Program-made: the position numbers and the translations under genes
DNA from: CANNDT01 sp945876205
GTDB lineage: Bacteria > Acidobacteriota > Vicinamibacteria > Vicinamibacterales > UBA2999
DNA length: 64,000 bases
Direction of reading: 5' to 3'
Assembly (NCBI GenBank): GCA_947503365.1
Contig: CANNDT010000005.1
Span: 24,843-88,842 of the forward strand
Shown: positions 1 to 9,501 of the stretch, in pieces
How the letters are laid out: every line of letters begins with the position of its first letter
How positions within the stretch are numbered: position 1 is the first letter of the stretch
The notes under the pieces: model-generated
The model's database searches: none
The model's input: the letters and a program-made list of their open reading frames with translations, nothing else
What the model was told of the DNA's origin: nothing

Positions 1-5
1 AGCAA

Positions 6-986
6 TCAGGATCTCGTCCTGATTTGCTGCGCGATCCGCGCAAGCTGTATCAGGATATTCTCGAGCTCGGCCTGATACGCCGCGTCTGACATCGTCGGCT
101 TCCGCTCTTTCAGGTCTTCGAGCTGCGACTCGAGCCGCACGCGCTGGCGCTCGAGCGAGGCAATCGCGGCATCGGCGCTGACCGAACCGGGCTCGGGATC
201 GAGATAGACGGTTCGCGCCAGCCTGCCGTCCTGGCCTGGTGCTTCCGCTTCGCGGCCCACCTTGTCTCCATCGTCATCGAGCAGCGGCCGCTCGGTGGAG
301 AGCTGGCCGCGCTGGTCGTAGTAGTCCTTCACCCCGGCGCTCGCCGCGGCAAACGCTTCCCAGATCGAGACGCGCCCGTTCTTGTCCAGGTCGCTCGATG
401 GAGTGCCGAGGGCCTGCACGAAGTACTCAGGAAACACCGTCGCAAACCGCTGCGCGGCCGAGTCGGTGGCGGTGATGACGACGCGTCCCCGCTGCGAGAG
501 CTCCTCGAGAAAGGGGAAGCTCGACTCGGTCGTGTTGACGACGATCAGGCGGCCGGCGATCGCGTCAAGCAGGCCCTTCCACTCGGCGGCACTGAGATCG
601 GGCCCGACGAGATTGAACTTGGCGTCGGTGCCGTCGAAGGTCCCGTGACCGAGCAACACGAGCAGCAGCGTGTCGTCGCGTGTCAGCCGGCGACGGAGGT
701 CGGCGAGCAGATTCCGAAGATTGTCAGCAGTCGCCTGCGATGTGCCTTTACTCTCCTCATCGAGCACCGCGACATTCGCATCATCGAACGTAAACGTGGT
801 CTTGAGCGCCACGGCGAGACCAGCCCGCCACTTCTGGTGCTGCGCCGCGTACTTCTCACCACCAGCCGCGCCAGAGACGATCACCGCGTACCGCTCTCCT
901 GCGGCCGCGATCGTCGGCAACAACATCACCAAGAGAAAGAGCCAGATTGGGAGTTGGAGCATTGGGCGTTGGGAGTTGACACTCAT
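6..986 (-). CDS. Secreted caspase-fold (C13/C14-like) protein, cysteine-free, with EF-hand loop
   Basis: A 326-aa protein that starts at the ATG overlapping the stop of the upstream VWA gene (ATGA), so translation is probably coupled. An N-terminal hydrophobic stretch (WLFLLVMLLPTIAAAG) looks like a signal peptide. The body resembles caspase/legumain-type folds, with a strand ending in LLGHGTFDG where the catalytic His of clan CD lies. The position where Cys is expected reads VVNTTESSFPF, and the whole protein contains no cysteine, so it is probably not an active cysteine peptidase. Near residue 210, DLDKNGRVSIWE matches an EF-hand calcium loop (D1, D3, N5, G6, E12). The C-terminal 60 residues look like a charged coiled coil. 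It is the last gene of the MoxR/DUF58 operon. The fold assignment is inferred from motif and context. Confidence 0.7.
   Translation of the reverse strand: MSVNSQRPMLQLPIWLFLLVMLLPTIAAAGERYAVIVSGAAGGEKYAAQHQKWRAGLAVALKTTFTFDDANVAVLDEESKGTSQATADNLRNLLADLRRRLTRDDTLLLVLLGHGTFDGTDAKFNLVGPDLSAAEWKGLLDAIAGRLIVVNTTESSFPFLEELSQRGRVVITATDSAAQRFATVFPEYFVQALGTPSSDLDKNGRVSIWEAFAAASAGVKDYYDQRGQLSTERPLLDDDGDKVGREAEAPGQDGRLARTVYLDPEPGSVSADAAIASLERQRVRLESQLEDLKERKPTMSDAAYQAELENILIQLARIAQQIRTRS
947..978. repeat. Degenerate 7-8-base tandem array (TTGGGNN)
   Basis: Units TTGGGAG, TTGGAGCA, TTGGGCG and TTGGGAG lie head to tail in a 7/8-base rhythm. They fall inside the first codons of the caspase-like gene and encode part of its pre-signal-peptide segment (SQRPMLQLPIW). 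It is one of several such arrays in the window. Confidence 0.6.
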
Positions 987-3196
987 CGCAGACCCCAGCG
1001 GCGGCGAAGCGTCCACTCCGCGGCCAGCAGCATCACGACCGCGATGAAGATCCACGCGTTGTCCCAGAGGTCCACGAGGCGCGGGGCAGGCGGCTCATCG
1101 TCGGATTCCGAGAGCAGCGCCGGCAGGCGCGACGCGTCACGTGCCGCGAGGTATTGGCCGCCACTCGCCCGCGCCACGCGTCGCAGAACGTCTTCGTTCA
1201 GCCGGGGGTCGGACGTCTCACGGTCGGTACCGCCGACGAGCACTGAGCGCTGCGACGACCCGAGCAAGGTATTGCCCCGGCGGGCTTCAGCACTGATGCG
1301 GTAGATGCCGGGCTGTTCGAATCGGACGTCTCCGCTGTACCGACCGAGGCGCGGATCGGTCAGCGCGCCACGCAGCGTCCGCGTCTCGCCGCCAGGCAAC
1401 GTGAGACGGATGCTCACGTCAGCATCGGTGACCGCGGCGAACTCATCGTTGCGCACGTCGACGCCGACTGGTGTCGCATCGCCCACAGCCATACCCTCGA
1501 TGGGCGCGATCGACACCGAATCGGGTGCGGGCGCCGCCAGCCATCGCACCGCCTGGCGCCAGAACAACTCGAAGGTCCTGTCGTCGGATGGCAGCTGCAT
1601 CCGCCACCGCCACGACGCTTCGCCGGTAAACATCATCGACCGGCCTTGCCCATATCGCTGCACCGCAACGAGCGGCCGCGATCCGTCGGGCGCATGGACC
1701 ACCGCCAGCACCTGAGTACCCGGCCGCGGCGCGCCCAGGAGTGCGGCACCCGCCAGCGGCGGCACCGACTTCCAGCGCTTCGCGGTGTCTTCCGCGCTCG
1801 GGCCAATGCGCATCACGGGATGCGATTGGCCCTCCGGGGTCACCGCCACCGAGAACGGCGTTTCTTGTCGTGAGGAGGTGCGGGCCACGCCGCCGCCACG
1901 GTTGCTGAGCCCGAGCGGCAGCACATCTTCGAGCGCGGTGCCAAGGAGTCCCTGACGGTCAAACGACTTCGCGCCGAGCACGAGCAATCCGCCGCCTCGC
2001 TCGCCGACGAACGCCGCCGCCATCTCGAGGTCCGCGCGCGACAGCGCGTCGCCTTCCATGTTGGCGAGCACCAGCACGTCGTAGGCGAAGAGCGTCTTGC
2101 GATCTTCGGGGAACCCCGCGGCAAGCTGCGGCGCGCGGGCGTCGGTCGACTGGACGAAGAAGGTGGCGTCGCCCTTGACGTCGCGCCCTTTGCGGACGAC
2201 GGAGTCAACCTCGAAGCCGGGATCCGAGGCAAGCGCCCGCTTGACGAATGAATGCTCGAAGCCGGGCGCCCCTTCGACCACCAGCACGCGCCGGCGGCGT
2301 CCGGGCGGCTCCACGAGCACGCTGCGCCGGTTGTTCTCGAGCACGAGCTCGCCCGATGCGGACGGAATCTCCACGGTGTACTGCGTCGCCGTATCGGCTG
2401 CCGGCGAGACGGTGAAGACGGCGCGAACCGGACTGCCGTCGCCAATGGGCGTGACGCGGCGCACGTCAATCGGCCGCCCGTTCTCGAGCACGCGGAGGTC
2501 GAAGGGTGCGTCGGAGCCGCGGCTGACGGCAGCAACCGTGAGGTCCACGGATGAATCCGTCACCGCCGCTTCGCCGGCCGACACCTCGGTCACCTCGAAG
2601 TCGGAGGCCACGCGAGGCGTGCCAACGCCCACGGTGTAGACGGGCGCGTCCGCCGCGTCGACTTCATTAGCCGCCTCGTCGCGGCCCGTGTCGCCGCCGT
2701 CGGAGATCACGACGATGGCGGCCACGCGCCGGTCGCGGTAGCGCTCCCTCACCGCGCGCAGTGCGCCAGACAGGTCGCTGCGTCCGTCGCTTGCCGAGAA
2801 CGTGTTGGCCTTGGCCTGGGTCAGCGCGTTGCCAAACGTCCAGACCTCGGAGCGGAAGCGGCCGGCCAGTCCGGCGAGCACGTCACGTTGGAGAAGCTCT
2901 TGCGCGGCGTCGATCCGCGGACGGCCATCGGCGTCGGCAAGCTGCATGCTTCGGGAAATGTCGACCAGCACTGGCACGACCGCATCGCTGGTCGCGTCAG
3001 GCGGTATCACCCGCACCGGGCGCAGCAGGCAGACGACGATCAGCAGGAGCGTAATGGCGCGGAGAAGGGAGAGCGCGCCGCGGCGGCCGCGCGGCAGCGG
3101 AACAATCGCCCCGGAATACGAGGCCACGGCCACCGCAACGACGGCCGCCGCCAGCAGCGCCAGCACCCACCAGGGAAGCGAGATCGCGAACTGCAT
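983..3196 (-). CDS. Membrane VWA/glutamine-amidotransferase-like protein
   Basis: A 737-aa membrane protein. Two N-terminal hydrophobic segments (residues about 8-30 and 40-60) are followed by a von Willebrand factor A domain with a MIDAS-like DISRSM motif. A central region resembles the class I glutamine-amidotransferase-like domain found in related proteins. The C-terminus has a further hydrophobic helix (WIFIAVVMLLAAEW) and a basic tail. Proteins of this layout accompany BatA/DUF58/MoxR clusters and are thought to work in envelope-associated complexes with the MoxR ATPase. The gene lies 28 bases after the DUF4175-like gene and overlaps the caspase-like gene by four bases. No catalytic Cys-His-Glu triad is evident for the amidotransferase-like part, so enzymatic activity is doubtful. 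Confidence 0.75.
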   Translation of the reverse strand: MQFAISLPWWVLALLAAAVVAVAVASYSGAIVPLPRGRRGALSLLRAITLLLIVVCLLRPVRVIPPDATSDAVVPVLVDISRSMQLADADGRPRIDAAQELLQRDVLAGLAGRFRSEVWTFGNALTQAKANTFSASDGRSDLSGALRAVRERYRDRRVAAIVVISDGGDTGRDEAANEVDAADAPVYTVGVGTPRVASDFEVTEVSAGEAAVTDSSVDLTVAAVSRGSDAPFDLRVLENGRPIDVRRVTPIGDGSPVRAVFTVSPAADTATQYTVEIPSASGELVLENNRRSVLVEPPGRRRRVLVVEGAPGFEHSFVKRALASDPGFEVDSVVRKGRDVKGDATFFVQSTDARAPQLAAGFPEDRKTLFAYDVLVLANMEGDALSRADLEMAAAFVGERGGGLLVLGAKSFDRQGLLGTALEDVLPLGLSNRGGGVARTSSRQETPFSVAVTPEGQSHPVMRIGPSAEDTAKRWKSVPPLAGAALLGAPRPGTQVLAVVHAPDGSRPLVAVQRYGQGRSMMFTGEASWRWRMQLPSDDRTFELFWRQAVRWLAAPAPDSVSIAPIEGMAVGDATPVGVDVRNDEFAAVTDADVSIRLTLPGGETRTLRGALTDPRLGRYSGDVRFEQPGIYRISAEARRGNTLLGSSQRSVLVGGTDRETSDPRLNEDVLRRVARASGGQYLAARDASRLPALLSESDDEPPAPRLVDLWDNAWIFIAVVMLLAAEWTLRRRWGLR

Positions 3197-3224
3197 CGCA
3201 GGTCCGGAGGCCTGACGGCCTGCT

Positions 3225-6200
3225 CTACCTCTCCTCTTTCTTGGGCTTGGACGCGAGCGCCTCGTAATACTTGTCGACCAGGCGCTTGTACTGCCCAGGA
3301 ATGGCCTGCGATGCGCCCGCGCTCAAGCGATCCGTCGACTGCTGGTCGCGCATCCGCGCGGCAGTGCTCGATTCGGCGCGCTCGAGCGACGCGGCGATCT
3401 GCGTCTTCAGGGCGTCCCACTTCGCGAAGTCCTGCTTCCACGCCTCGGTGCCGGGCGCGGAGCGGCCGGGATTGAATCCGTCGGCGACCGGCGAATCGAT
3501 CTCGGATCCCTTTTCACTGCGAAGCTCGTTGAGGAGTTGCTTCGCCTCTTCCCACGGCTGCTCCGAGTCGCCGTTTTGAGCGCTGCCGCCACGCTGACCA
3601 CGGCCGCCCTGTGCCCCTGGCTGCGATCCGCCATCCTTTTGCGCCCGGCCCCCGCCTTGTTGCGGCTGACCGTCGCCCGGCTGGTTGCCATTCATCTCGG
3701 CGAGCTGCCGATCGAGCGACGTCAGCTTCTCGCGCAGCTCGCGGATGCGTGACAGCTGTTCCGAGAGTTGCTGCGAGGCTTCGCTCTGCCCGTTGGCGGA
3801 CCCGAGCCGCTCGGCGATTTGATCGAGGGCCGACGCGATCGCCTGCCCTTCTCGACCGGCGTTCGACTGCGGCTGCGGGGCCTGGCCGGCGCGCCCCTCG
3901 CCCGCCTGCCGGTCGGCCCGCGCGACGTTCCGCATCCGGTCGGACAGCCGTTGCCGATCGAGCTCGCGCGCGGCCTCGTTGAGCGCGTTGCGCTGTCGTT
4001 CTTCGGCACCGGACGCCCCCGCCAGCTGCTTGACCGACTGCTCGAGACGCTCGGTCCGATCGGCAAGCCGCTCCTGCTCGCCGGCGCGGCGTCTCGACGC
4101 GTCGGCGCTGCTGTCGCCTCGGCCGCGCGCGGAGCCTTCGGCGGCGAGCTTCCGCTGCGCGTCCGCGAGCTCGCGCGACTCGAGCTGGAGCTCCCCCATT
4201 GCCCTGCGGCGGTCGTCGGGTTGCCCGCTACGCATGCGTTGTTCGAGATCGCGCAGCCGCTCGGCCGCGCGGTTGCCGCGCTCGCTCGCCTGCTGCGGGT
4301 TCTCGCGCCGAAGCTCGCTGGCGGCGCCCTGCATCTCCTCGGAGATCTGCTGCAGCTCGCGGCTGGCCTCCCCTTGCCCTCCTTCGCCGCTTCGTCCGTT
4401 CTGGCCCGTCTGGCCGCTGCGCCCGGACTGGCCGCTCTGACCTTTCTGGCCCTGCTTGCTTTGCGCCTGCTGGAGCTGCTGCGCGAGCTCCTCTGCCTGC
4501 TTCCGCAACTCGCTCTGCTCACGCGTGAGGCGCTCGAGCTGCCGCCGCAATTCCTCGTCGGGCGCGCCCTGCTTCTGTGCGGCCTGCTCCTGCTGCTTGT
4601 TCAGCTCGTCCTGGCGGCGTGCCAGCTCGCGAATCTTGTCGAGCGCCGCATCCCTGCCGTCGGCCTTCTCCTCGCGGGTTTCGCGGCTTGTCGGCGTCTC
4701 GTAGTTGGTCTGCTGCTGGCGCGCGAGCTCGCGATCGAAGAGCGACGAGAGGTCCTGCTGCTGCCGGTTCGACCCGCGTCCGTTGCCGTTGGCCTGTTGC
4801 TGCTGCACTTCCTTGCGGCGCGTTTCCGACTGGGCGCGCAGCAGCTCATTGAGCGCCGTCATCTCGTGCGGCAGCGCATCGGACGTCTTCAGCGCGCCGA
4901 GCTGTTGCTCGGCCCGTCCCATCGCGTCGGCCGCCTTGGCCATGGCGTCCGCCGAGGGATCGGCCGGCGCCGCCGCGCCAATGCGACCGCCACCGGGCCG
5001 CACCCGCCTCAGGTTGTTCGCGCGCTGCATCTGGCCAAGCGATGACATCGCCTTGGTCCGCAGGTCGCCCTGTGCCTTCGCGACCGTTCGGACATCGTCT
5101 TCGGATCGCGCGCCTGATTGCTTCGCGCGCGAATCAAGCTTCCAGGTGGCGGTGATGATGTCTTTCTCCGCCTGCACCAGGTCGTCGAATTCCTGCTCGC
5201 CCCCGCCGGCGCCCTGGCTTTGCGCCGCCACGAATTCCTCTTCGAAGGGCGTGATCTCGAGGAAGAAGATGTCGCTGCGTGCCTCGGTGGATCGCTTGCC
5301 CCGGCTGACGTCTCGCGCCCGCGCGTAGTAGGTGACGAAATCGCCAGGCTCGACGTCGAGATCCTCGAGATAGATGGTGCGCGTCCCGCTGGCGCTGGTC
5401 GCCGACCCTTCGCGGTGGAACGGCACGGTCTTCGGCGCGGCGCCGCGCACGGCGTAGACCAGGTCGAGCGCCGCAATCCCGAAGTCATCGTCGGCCCGCG
5501 CCTCGATCGGCACTTCTTCGATTGGCGTCACTTGCCGATCGCTCGCCGGACGCATGATCCGCACATCAGGGGGACGATCCTCGAGCGTGCGAATGAAGTA
5601 CTCGGTGTCTCCGGGATTGGCGAGGCCGTCGGCGTCGGCAAGCGCCACGCGGTACGAGCCATCCTCGACGATCGTCAGGTCGCCCTCGAGGACCCCGCCG
5701 CGGGAGCTCAGGACGACTCGCTGCCCGCCGGTCAGCGTCAGCGCCGCCTGCGTCACCGGCTTGTCAGCGTGGACGACCATGTGGACGCGTGTGCCGGCCG
5801 GACCGTAGATGTCGCCGCCATCTGCTTCCTGGCGTGGCGGCATCCCGAACACTGGTGGGTACTCGTAACGAAGCTCGATGCGCTCGACGCGAGGCGGACG
5901 GATCATCGTCACCGCGTATTCGCGCGACGAGGTGCCAGCGGCGGTGACCGCGTACGTGAAGCTCTCAGTGACGTGCTCGAAGCCGGTGATGAAGCCGTCA
6001 CTCGCGGCCTCCATGCGCACCTCGCGCCATGCAGTGCCGCCGCCGACGCCCTTCCCGACGCGCAGCACCGGGACGAGGCCTCCGGCGGACCCGGGAATGC
6101 GAACGAGGATGCGCAGCGGATCGCCTTCGCGAACCTTCGCATCACCGGGAACCACTTCAAGCGCAAGACGGCTTGGAAAGAGATACAGCGCGAGGACCCG

Positions 6201-6713
6201 CGCGGCGCCGCCGGCGGGTTCGAGCGCGAATCCCGCGATCGTGCCCAGGACGAGCGTCGCGGCGGTGGCGCGAATCGCGGCGTCGCGCAGGGTGCGGCGG
6301 CTGACGATCCGATCGAGATCGAGGTTGCGCGTACGCCGAACCGCATCGGCGGCGACCGCGGCCCTCATGGGCGATGGCGACGCAATCCCCTGGACGATCG
6401 CCGTGACCAGGGAATCTTCGAGCTCAGGACAGCATTCCTCGATGTAGCGCGCGACCTGGTGTTCGCCAGGCGCGCGGCGCAGCGGCGCGACGAACCACCC
6501 GAGGCAGACCATCGCCGCCAGGCTCGCCACGACCCACAGCGCGATGAACGGAGCGCCGTCTGGCGCGACCAACCGCTGCACCGAGAGCGCCAGCCCGAGC
6601 ACGAGCGCGGCGCTGGCGGCGGCACGTGTCCAGGCGCGCAAGGCAGACGTCGCCCGCCACCGGTTGCGCACGGTCCTGATCAGCGCCGACAGCTCGGAAA
6701 GGTGCTCGCCCAT
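3225..6713 (-). CDS. DUF4175-like membrane protein with long Gln/Arg-rich coiled coil
   Basis: A 1162-aa protein. Two N-terminal transmembrane segments (about residues 25-45 and 50-75) and a second membrane helix near residue 150 precede Ig-like, beta-rich modules. A very long charged region rich in Gln, Arg, Glu and Gly follows (about residues 500-1090), with extended heptad patterns and low-complexity GQSGQSG-type stretches. This is the architecture of DUF4175-type proteins in MoxR/BatA clusters. A GTG three bases upstream is in frame, but the ATG at 6713 overlaps the preceding stop as TGATG and is the more natural start. The coiled coil suggests a scaffold or assembly role; the function is unknown. 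Confidence 0.75.
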   Translation of the reverse strand: MGEHLSELSALIRTVRNRWRATSALRAWTRAAASAALVLGLALSVQRLVAPDGAPFIALWVVASLAAMVCLGWFVAPLRRAPGEHQVARYIEECCPELEDSLVTAIVQGIASPSPMRAAVAADAVRRTRNLDLDRIVSRRTLRDAAIRATAATLVLGTIAGFALEPAGGAARVLALYLFPSRLALEVVPGDAKVREGDPLRILVRIPGSAGGLVPVLRVGKGVGGGTAWREVRMEAASDGFITGFEHVTESFTYAVTAAGTSSREYAVTMIRPPRVERIELRYEYPPVFGMPPRQEADGGDIYGPAGTRVHMVVHADKPVTQAALTLTGGQRVVLSSRGGVLEGDLTIVEDGSYRVALADADGLANPGDTEYFIRTLEDRPPDVRIMRPASDRQVTPIEEVPIEARADDDFGIAALDLVYAVRGAAPKTVPFHREGSATSASGTRTIYLEDLDVEPGDFVTYYARARDVSRGKRSTEARSDIFFLEITPFEEEFVAAQSQGAGGGEQEFDDLVQAEKDIITATWKLDSRAKQSGARSEDDVRTVAKAQGDLRTKAMSSLGQMQRANNLRRVRPGGGRIGAAAPADPSADAMAKAADAMGRAEQQLGALKTSDALPHEMTALNELLRAQSETRRKEVQQQQANGNGRGSNRQQQDLSSLFDRELARQQQTNYETPTSRETREEKADGRDAALDKIRELARRQDELNKQQEQAAQKQGAPDEELRRQLERLTREQSELRKQAEELAQQLQQAQSKQGQKGQSGQSGRSGQTGQNGRSGEGGQGEASRELQQISEEMQGAASELRRENPQQASERGNRAAERLRDLEQRMRSGQPDDRRRAMGELQLESRELADAQRKLAAEGSARGRGDSSADASRRRAGEQERLADRTERLEQSVKQLAGASGAEERQRNALNEAARELDRQRLSDRMRNVARADRQAGEGRAGQAPQPQSNAGREGQAIASALDQIAERLGSANGQSEASQQLSEQLSRIRELREKLTSLDRQLAEMNGNQPGDGQPQQGGGRAQKDGGSQPGAQGGRGQRGGSAQNGDSEQPWEEAKQLLNELRSEKGSEIDSPVADGFNPGRSAPGTEAWKQDFAKWDALKTQIAASLERAESSTAARMRDQQSTDRLSAGASQAIPGQYKRLVDKYYEALASKPKKEER

Positions 6714-8593
6714 CACCCGAGCCTTCGCCCCAGCATGCCTTCAGCGGCAAGGCTGACCACCATCATGAGCAGCGCGTATTGCCAGAGCCGCTGACCATCT
6801 TCCTGGTCGCGCGCGCCGGCACCTGCATCGCGAGCGGCGCTCGCGTTGAGCCGCGACACGCCGGCACGAAAATCATCCGCCGTCATGCGCGCGGGATCCG
6901 ACTCGCGCGGATCCACATTCACCGCGACCCGGCGCGCGCGGGCATCGTCCTTCAACGCCGTCACGCCCGGCGTCAGGCCTTCGACTCCCGGCAGCTCGCC
7001 GACCAGGTACTCTCCCTTGGCGACGCGCGACGCTGTCAGGTACCTCAGTGCCTCGTGAATGAACGGCACGAAGGCAGGCTGCAGCGGAAAGTCATTCCAC
7101 CGATCGTTGATATCGGACGCGAAGATCAGGACACGGCCGGCGGCGGTGCGCTCTTCGACGAGCGCGGGGCTTCCGTCTGAATACCTGGCGACAACGTCTG
7201 CAGTCGCGGGAACATCGATGAGCGCGGCACGCGAGAAGCTCACGTTGCCGAGCGTGCCCACACCACCAAACAAGCGGAACACCGGATGGCGGCTGTCGTC
7301 GGGCGCAAACCGCAACATGGCCTGTGACGTCGCGGCGGGGCGGTCGCGCCATGACGTGTGCACGAGGCCGCTCAACGCCCCATTGAGAATCGCGGGGTCG
7401 ACGTCCGGGCCAGCCGTGATCAACAAGCCGCCGCCCGATCGCGCGAACCCCGCCAGCAGCTCACGGCCGCGCTGCTCCAGCCCTCGCGTGCCAAGGATGA
7501 CGATGACGCTGGCGTCGGCCAGGGCCTGCGGCTGAAGATCCGAAAACGCGGGTCCGCTGACCGCCCGGAAGCGGAAGCCTCCCGGCCCTTCGGTAATCCC
7601 GACCGCGCGATCGAGATAAAACGATTCCGCGGGATTGCCCGAGGCCGTCACCGCGAGGATGAGCGGCGCGTCTGCCGCGTCGAGCACCGCGTAACGCACG
7701 TTGTCGGCCGCATATCCTCCGCGGTCGCTGACCGTCGCCGCGAGACGGCCCGATGCCTGCCCTTCGAGCGAGAGCCGCGCCTCGGCGCTTCCACCGCTGG
7801 TCATCGACACGGCAGCCGCGCCAATGCGGCGATCATCGATCGTGAACACCACCTCGGTCGTGACCGGGCGCGGAGAATAGTTCTGCACGATCGCCACGGC
7901 TTCGGTGCCCTCCACGCGGAGTGCGGTCGTCGCCGTATTGGCCGTTGGCCCTTCGATCCCTTCGACGTCCACCGTCAGGCGGTCGGGAACGCCTCCCTGG
8001 TCGGCGCTGTCCCACCCGGTCTGTTGCAGGTCGGTGATCACGACCAGCCGACCGGAACGATCGCCGAATTCCTCGGCGGCGCGAGCGAGCGCGGCCCGGT
8101 AGCGCGTCGCGCCCGCACCCACCTTCAGGTTGGCAATCGCCGCCCGTGCACGTCCGCGATCCTGCGACAACGGCGAGACGACCGTGCTGCCCGCGCCAAA
8201 CGAGAGCACCCCCACCGAATGCCCGATCGGCGCGTCGGCAATGACCTGCTCGGCCGTCGCACGCGCGCGTTCGAACTCACCAGGGCCCGACATGCTCACA
8301 GAGGTGTCAACCAGCACCATCGTCGCCGGGGCGGCGAGCGCCGCGGCGGACTGCGACAGGTACGGACGCGCGAACGCCAGCGCCAGCAGGAGCAGCGCCG
8401 CTGCACGGAGCGCGAGCAGCACAAGCTCCCTCAGCCGGCGGCGCTGCGACCGCTCGACCGGCGCGCGCCGCAGGTAGCGCGTCGCGGCGAAATCCACCAG
8501 CGGCTCGGCGCGCTTGTAGAAGAGGTGAATCGCGATCGGAATCGCGACGGCCGCCGCTCCCGCGAGAAACAGGGGGGAGAGGAAGGAGATCAT
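6713..8593 (-). CDS. BatA-like aerotolerance/VWA membrane protein
   Basis: A 626-aa protein with the BatA N-terminal signature. A first helix (FLAGAAAVAIPIAIHLF), a basic loop and a second helix ending in FARPYL precede a VWA domain with the metal-site motif DTSVSMSG at about residue 100. A second globular region of glutamine-amidotransferase-like type follows, and a last helix (LLMMVVSLAAEGML) lies near the C-terminus. BatA proteins, first named for Bacteroides aerotolerance, are membrane-anchored VWA proteins that pair with DUF58 and MoxR. The gene overlaps the DUF58 gene by four bases upstream and the DUF4175-like gene by one base downstream. Confidence 0.85.
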   Translation of the reverse strand: MISFLSPLFLAGAAAVAIPIAIHLFYKRAEPLVDFAATRYLRRAPVERSQRRRLRELVLLALRAAALLLLALAFARPYLSQSAAALAAPATMVLVDTSVSMSGPGEFERARATAEQVIADAPIGHSVGVLSFGAGSTVVSPLSQDRGRARAAIANLKVGAGATRYRAALARAAEEFGDRSGRLVVITDLQQTGWDSADQGGVPDRLTVDVEGIEGPTANTATTALRVEGTEAVAIVQNYSPRPVTTEVVFTIDDRRIGAAAVSMTSGGSAEARLSLEGQASGRLAATVSDRGGYAADNVRYAVLDAADAPLILAVTASGNPAESFYLDRAVGITEGPGGFRFRAVSGPAFSDLQPQALADASVIVILGTRGLEQRGRELLAGFARSGGGLLITAGPDVDPAILNGALSGLVHTSWRDRPAATSQAMLRFAPDDSRHPVFRLFGGVGTLGNVSFSRAALIDVPATADVVARYSDGSPALVEERTAAGRVLIFASDINDRWNDFPLQPAFVPFIHEALRYLTASRVAKGEYLVGELPGVEGLTPGVTALKDDARARRVAVNVDPRESDPARMTADDFRAGVSRLNASAARDAGAGARDQEDGQRLWQYALLMMVVSLAAEGMLGRRLG

Positions 8594-9501
8594 TTCCGCC
8601 CCTTCCCTCGCGTCGACAGGTATGACATCAGCGCGAACTCGAGCGGTTCCGAGGTGTCGAGTAACCGATAGTCGATATCCGCCCCCCCAAGCTCGCGCTT
8701 GTAACGATCGATCGTCGCGTTCAATTCGCCGAGGTACTGCTCGCGCACGACTGACGGCACCGCCATCAGCTCGTCGCCGCCCTCGAGATCCCGAAACCGT
8801 GACGCACGCGTGAATGGAAACGTCAGCTCCGCCGGATCCATGACGTGAAAGACCACGACGTCGGTGCCGCGAAACCTGAAATGCCGCAACCCTTCAATCA
8901 CGCGCTCGGGCTCGTCGATCAGGTCTGAGATCAGGATCACGAGGCCGCGCTTGGCGATACCGTCGGCGAGCTGGTGCAGCGGCCTGGCGACATTCGTCTG
9001 CTTGCCAGGTGCCATCCTGTCGAGCGTGACCAGCAACGACCGCAAGTGACTTGGACGCGCGCTCGGCGGCAGCATCGACACGATCGCGTCATCGAACGTG
9101 GCGAGGCCGACCGCGTCGCGCTGCCGTTGCATCAGGTAGGCAAGCGAGCCCGCGAGCATCGACGCGTACTCGAGCTTGGTGACGCCCTTCGACCCGTAGC
9201 CCATCGACGCACTGACGTCGAGCAGCAGGTAGCAATTGAGGTTGGTCTCTTCCTCGAACTTCTTGACGTAGTAGCGGTCGGTGCGCGCGTAGACCTTCCA
9301 GTCGATGCTGGAGAGGTCGTCGCCGTGCATGTATTGGCGGTACTCGGCGAACTCGACGCTGAAGCCCTTGAACGGGCTGCGGTGCAGGCCGGAGAGAAAC
9401 CCTTCGACCACCGTCCGCGCCTTCAGCTCGAGCGTCCCGAGCCGCGCAAGTATCGCGGGGTCGAGAAATCGCAGCTCGCGTGGGCGCGTGCCAGTGGACA
9501 T
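8590..9501 (-). CDS. DUF58 domain protein (VWA-like MoxR partner)
   Basis: A 303-aa soluble protein of the DUF58 family. It contains the typical segment RQYMHGDDLSSIDWKVYART and a VWA-like metal-site motif (DVSASMGYG). The length is normal for the family. DUF58 proteins are the commonest partners of MoxR AAA+ ATPases and may deliver or receive substrates. The start ATG shares a base with the MoxR stop (TAATG) and the end overlaps the BatA gene by four bases, so all three are probably coupled in translation. Confidence 0.9.
   Translation of the reverse strand: MSTGTRPRELRFLDPAILARLGTLELKARTVVEGFLSGLHRSPFKGFSVEFAEYRQYMHGDDLSSIDWKVYARTDRYYVKKFEEETNLNCYLLLDVSASMGYGSKGVTKLEYASMLAGSLAYLMQRQRDAVGLATFDDAIVSMLPPSARPSHLRSLLVTLDRMAPGKQTNVARPLHQLADGIAKRGLVILISDLIDEPERVIEGLRHFRFRGTDVVVFHVMDPAELTFPFTRASRFRDLEGGDELMAVPSVVREQYLGELNATIDRYKRELGGADIDYRLLDTSEPLEFALMSYLSTRGKGRK

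Noticed and set aside
5118..6794. Very long open frame antisense to the DUF4175-like gene
   Set aside because: Same reason: no domain and composition typical of antisense shadow frames.
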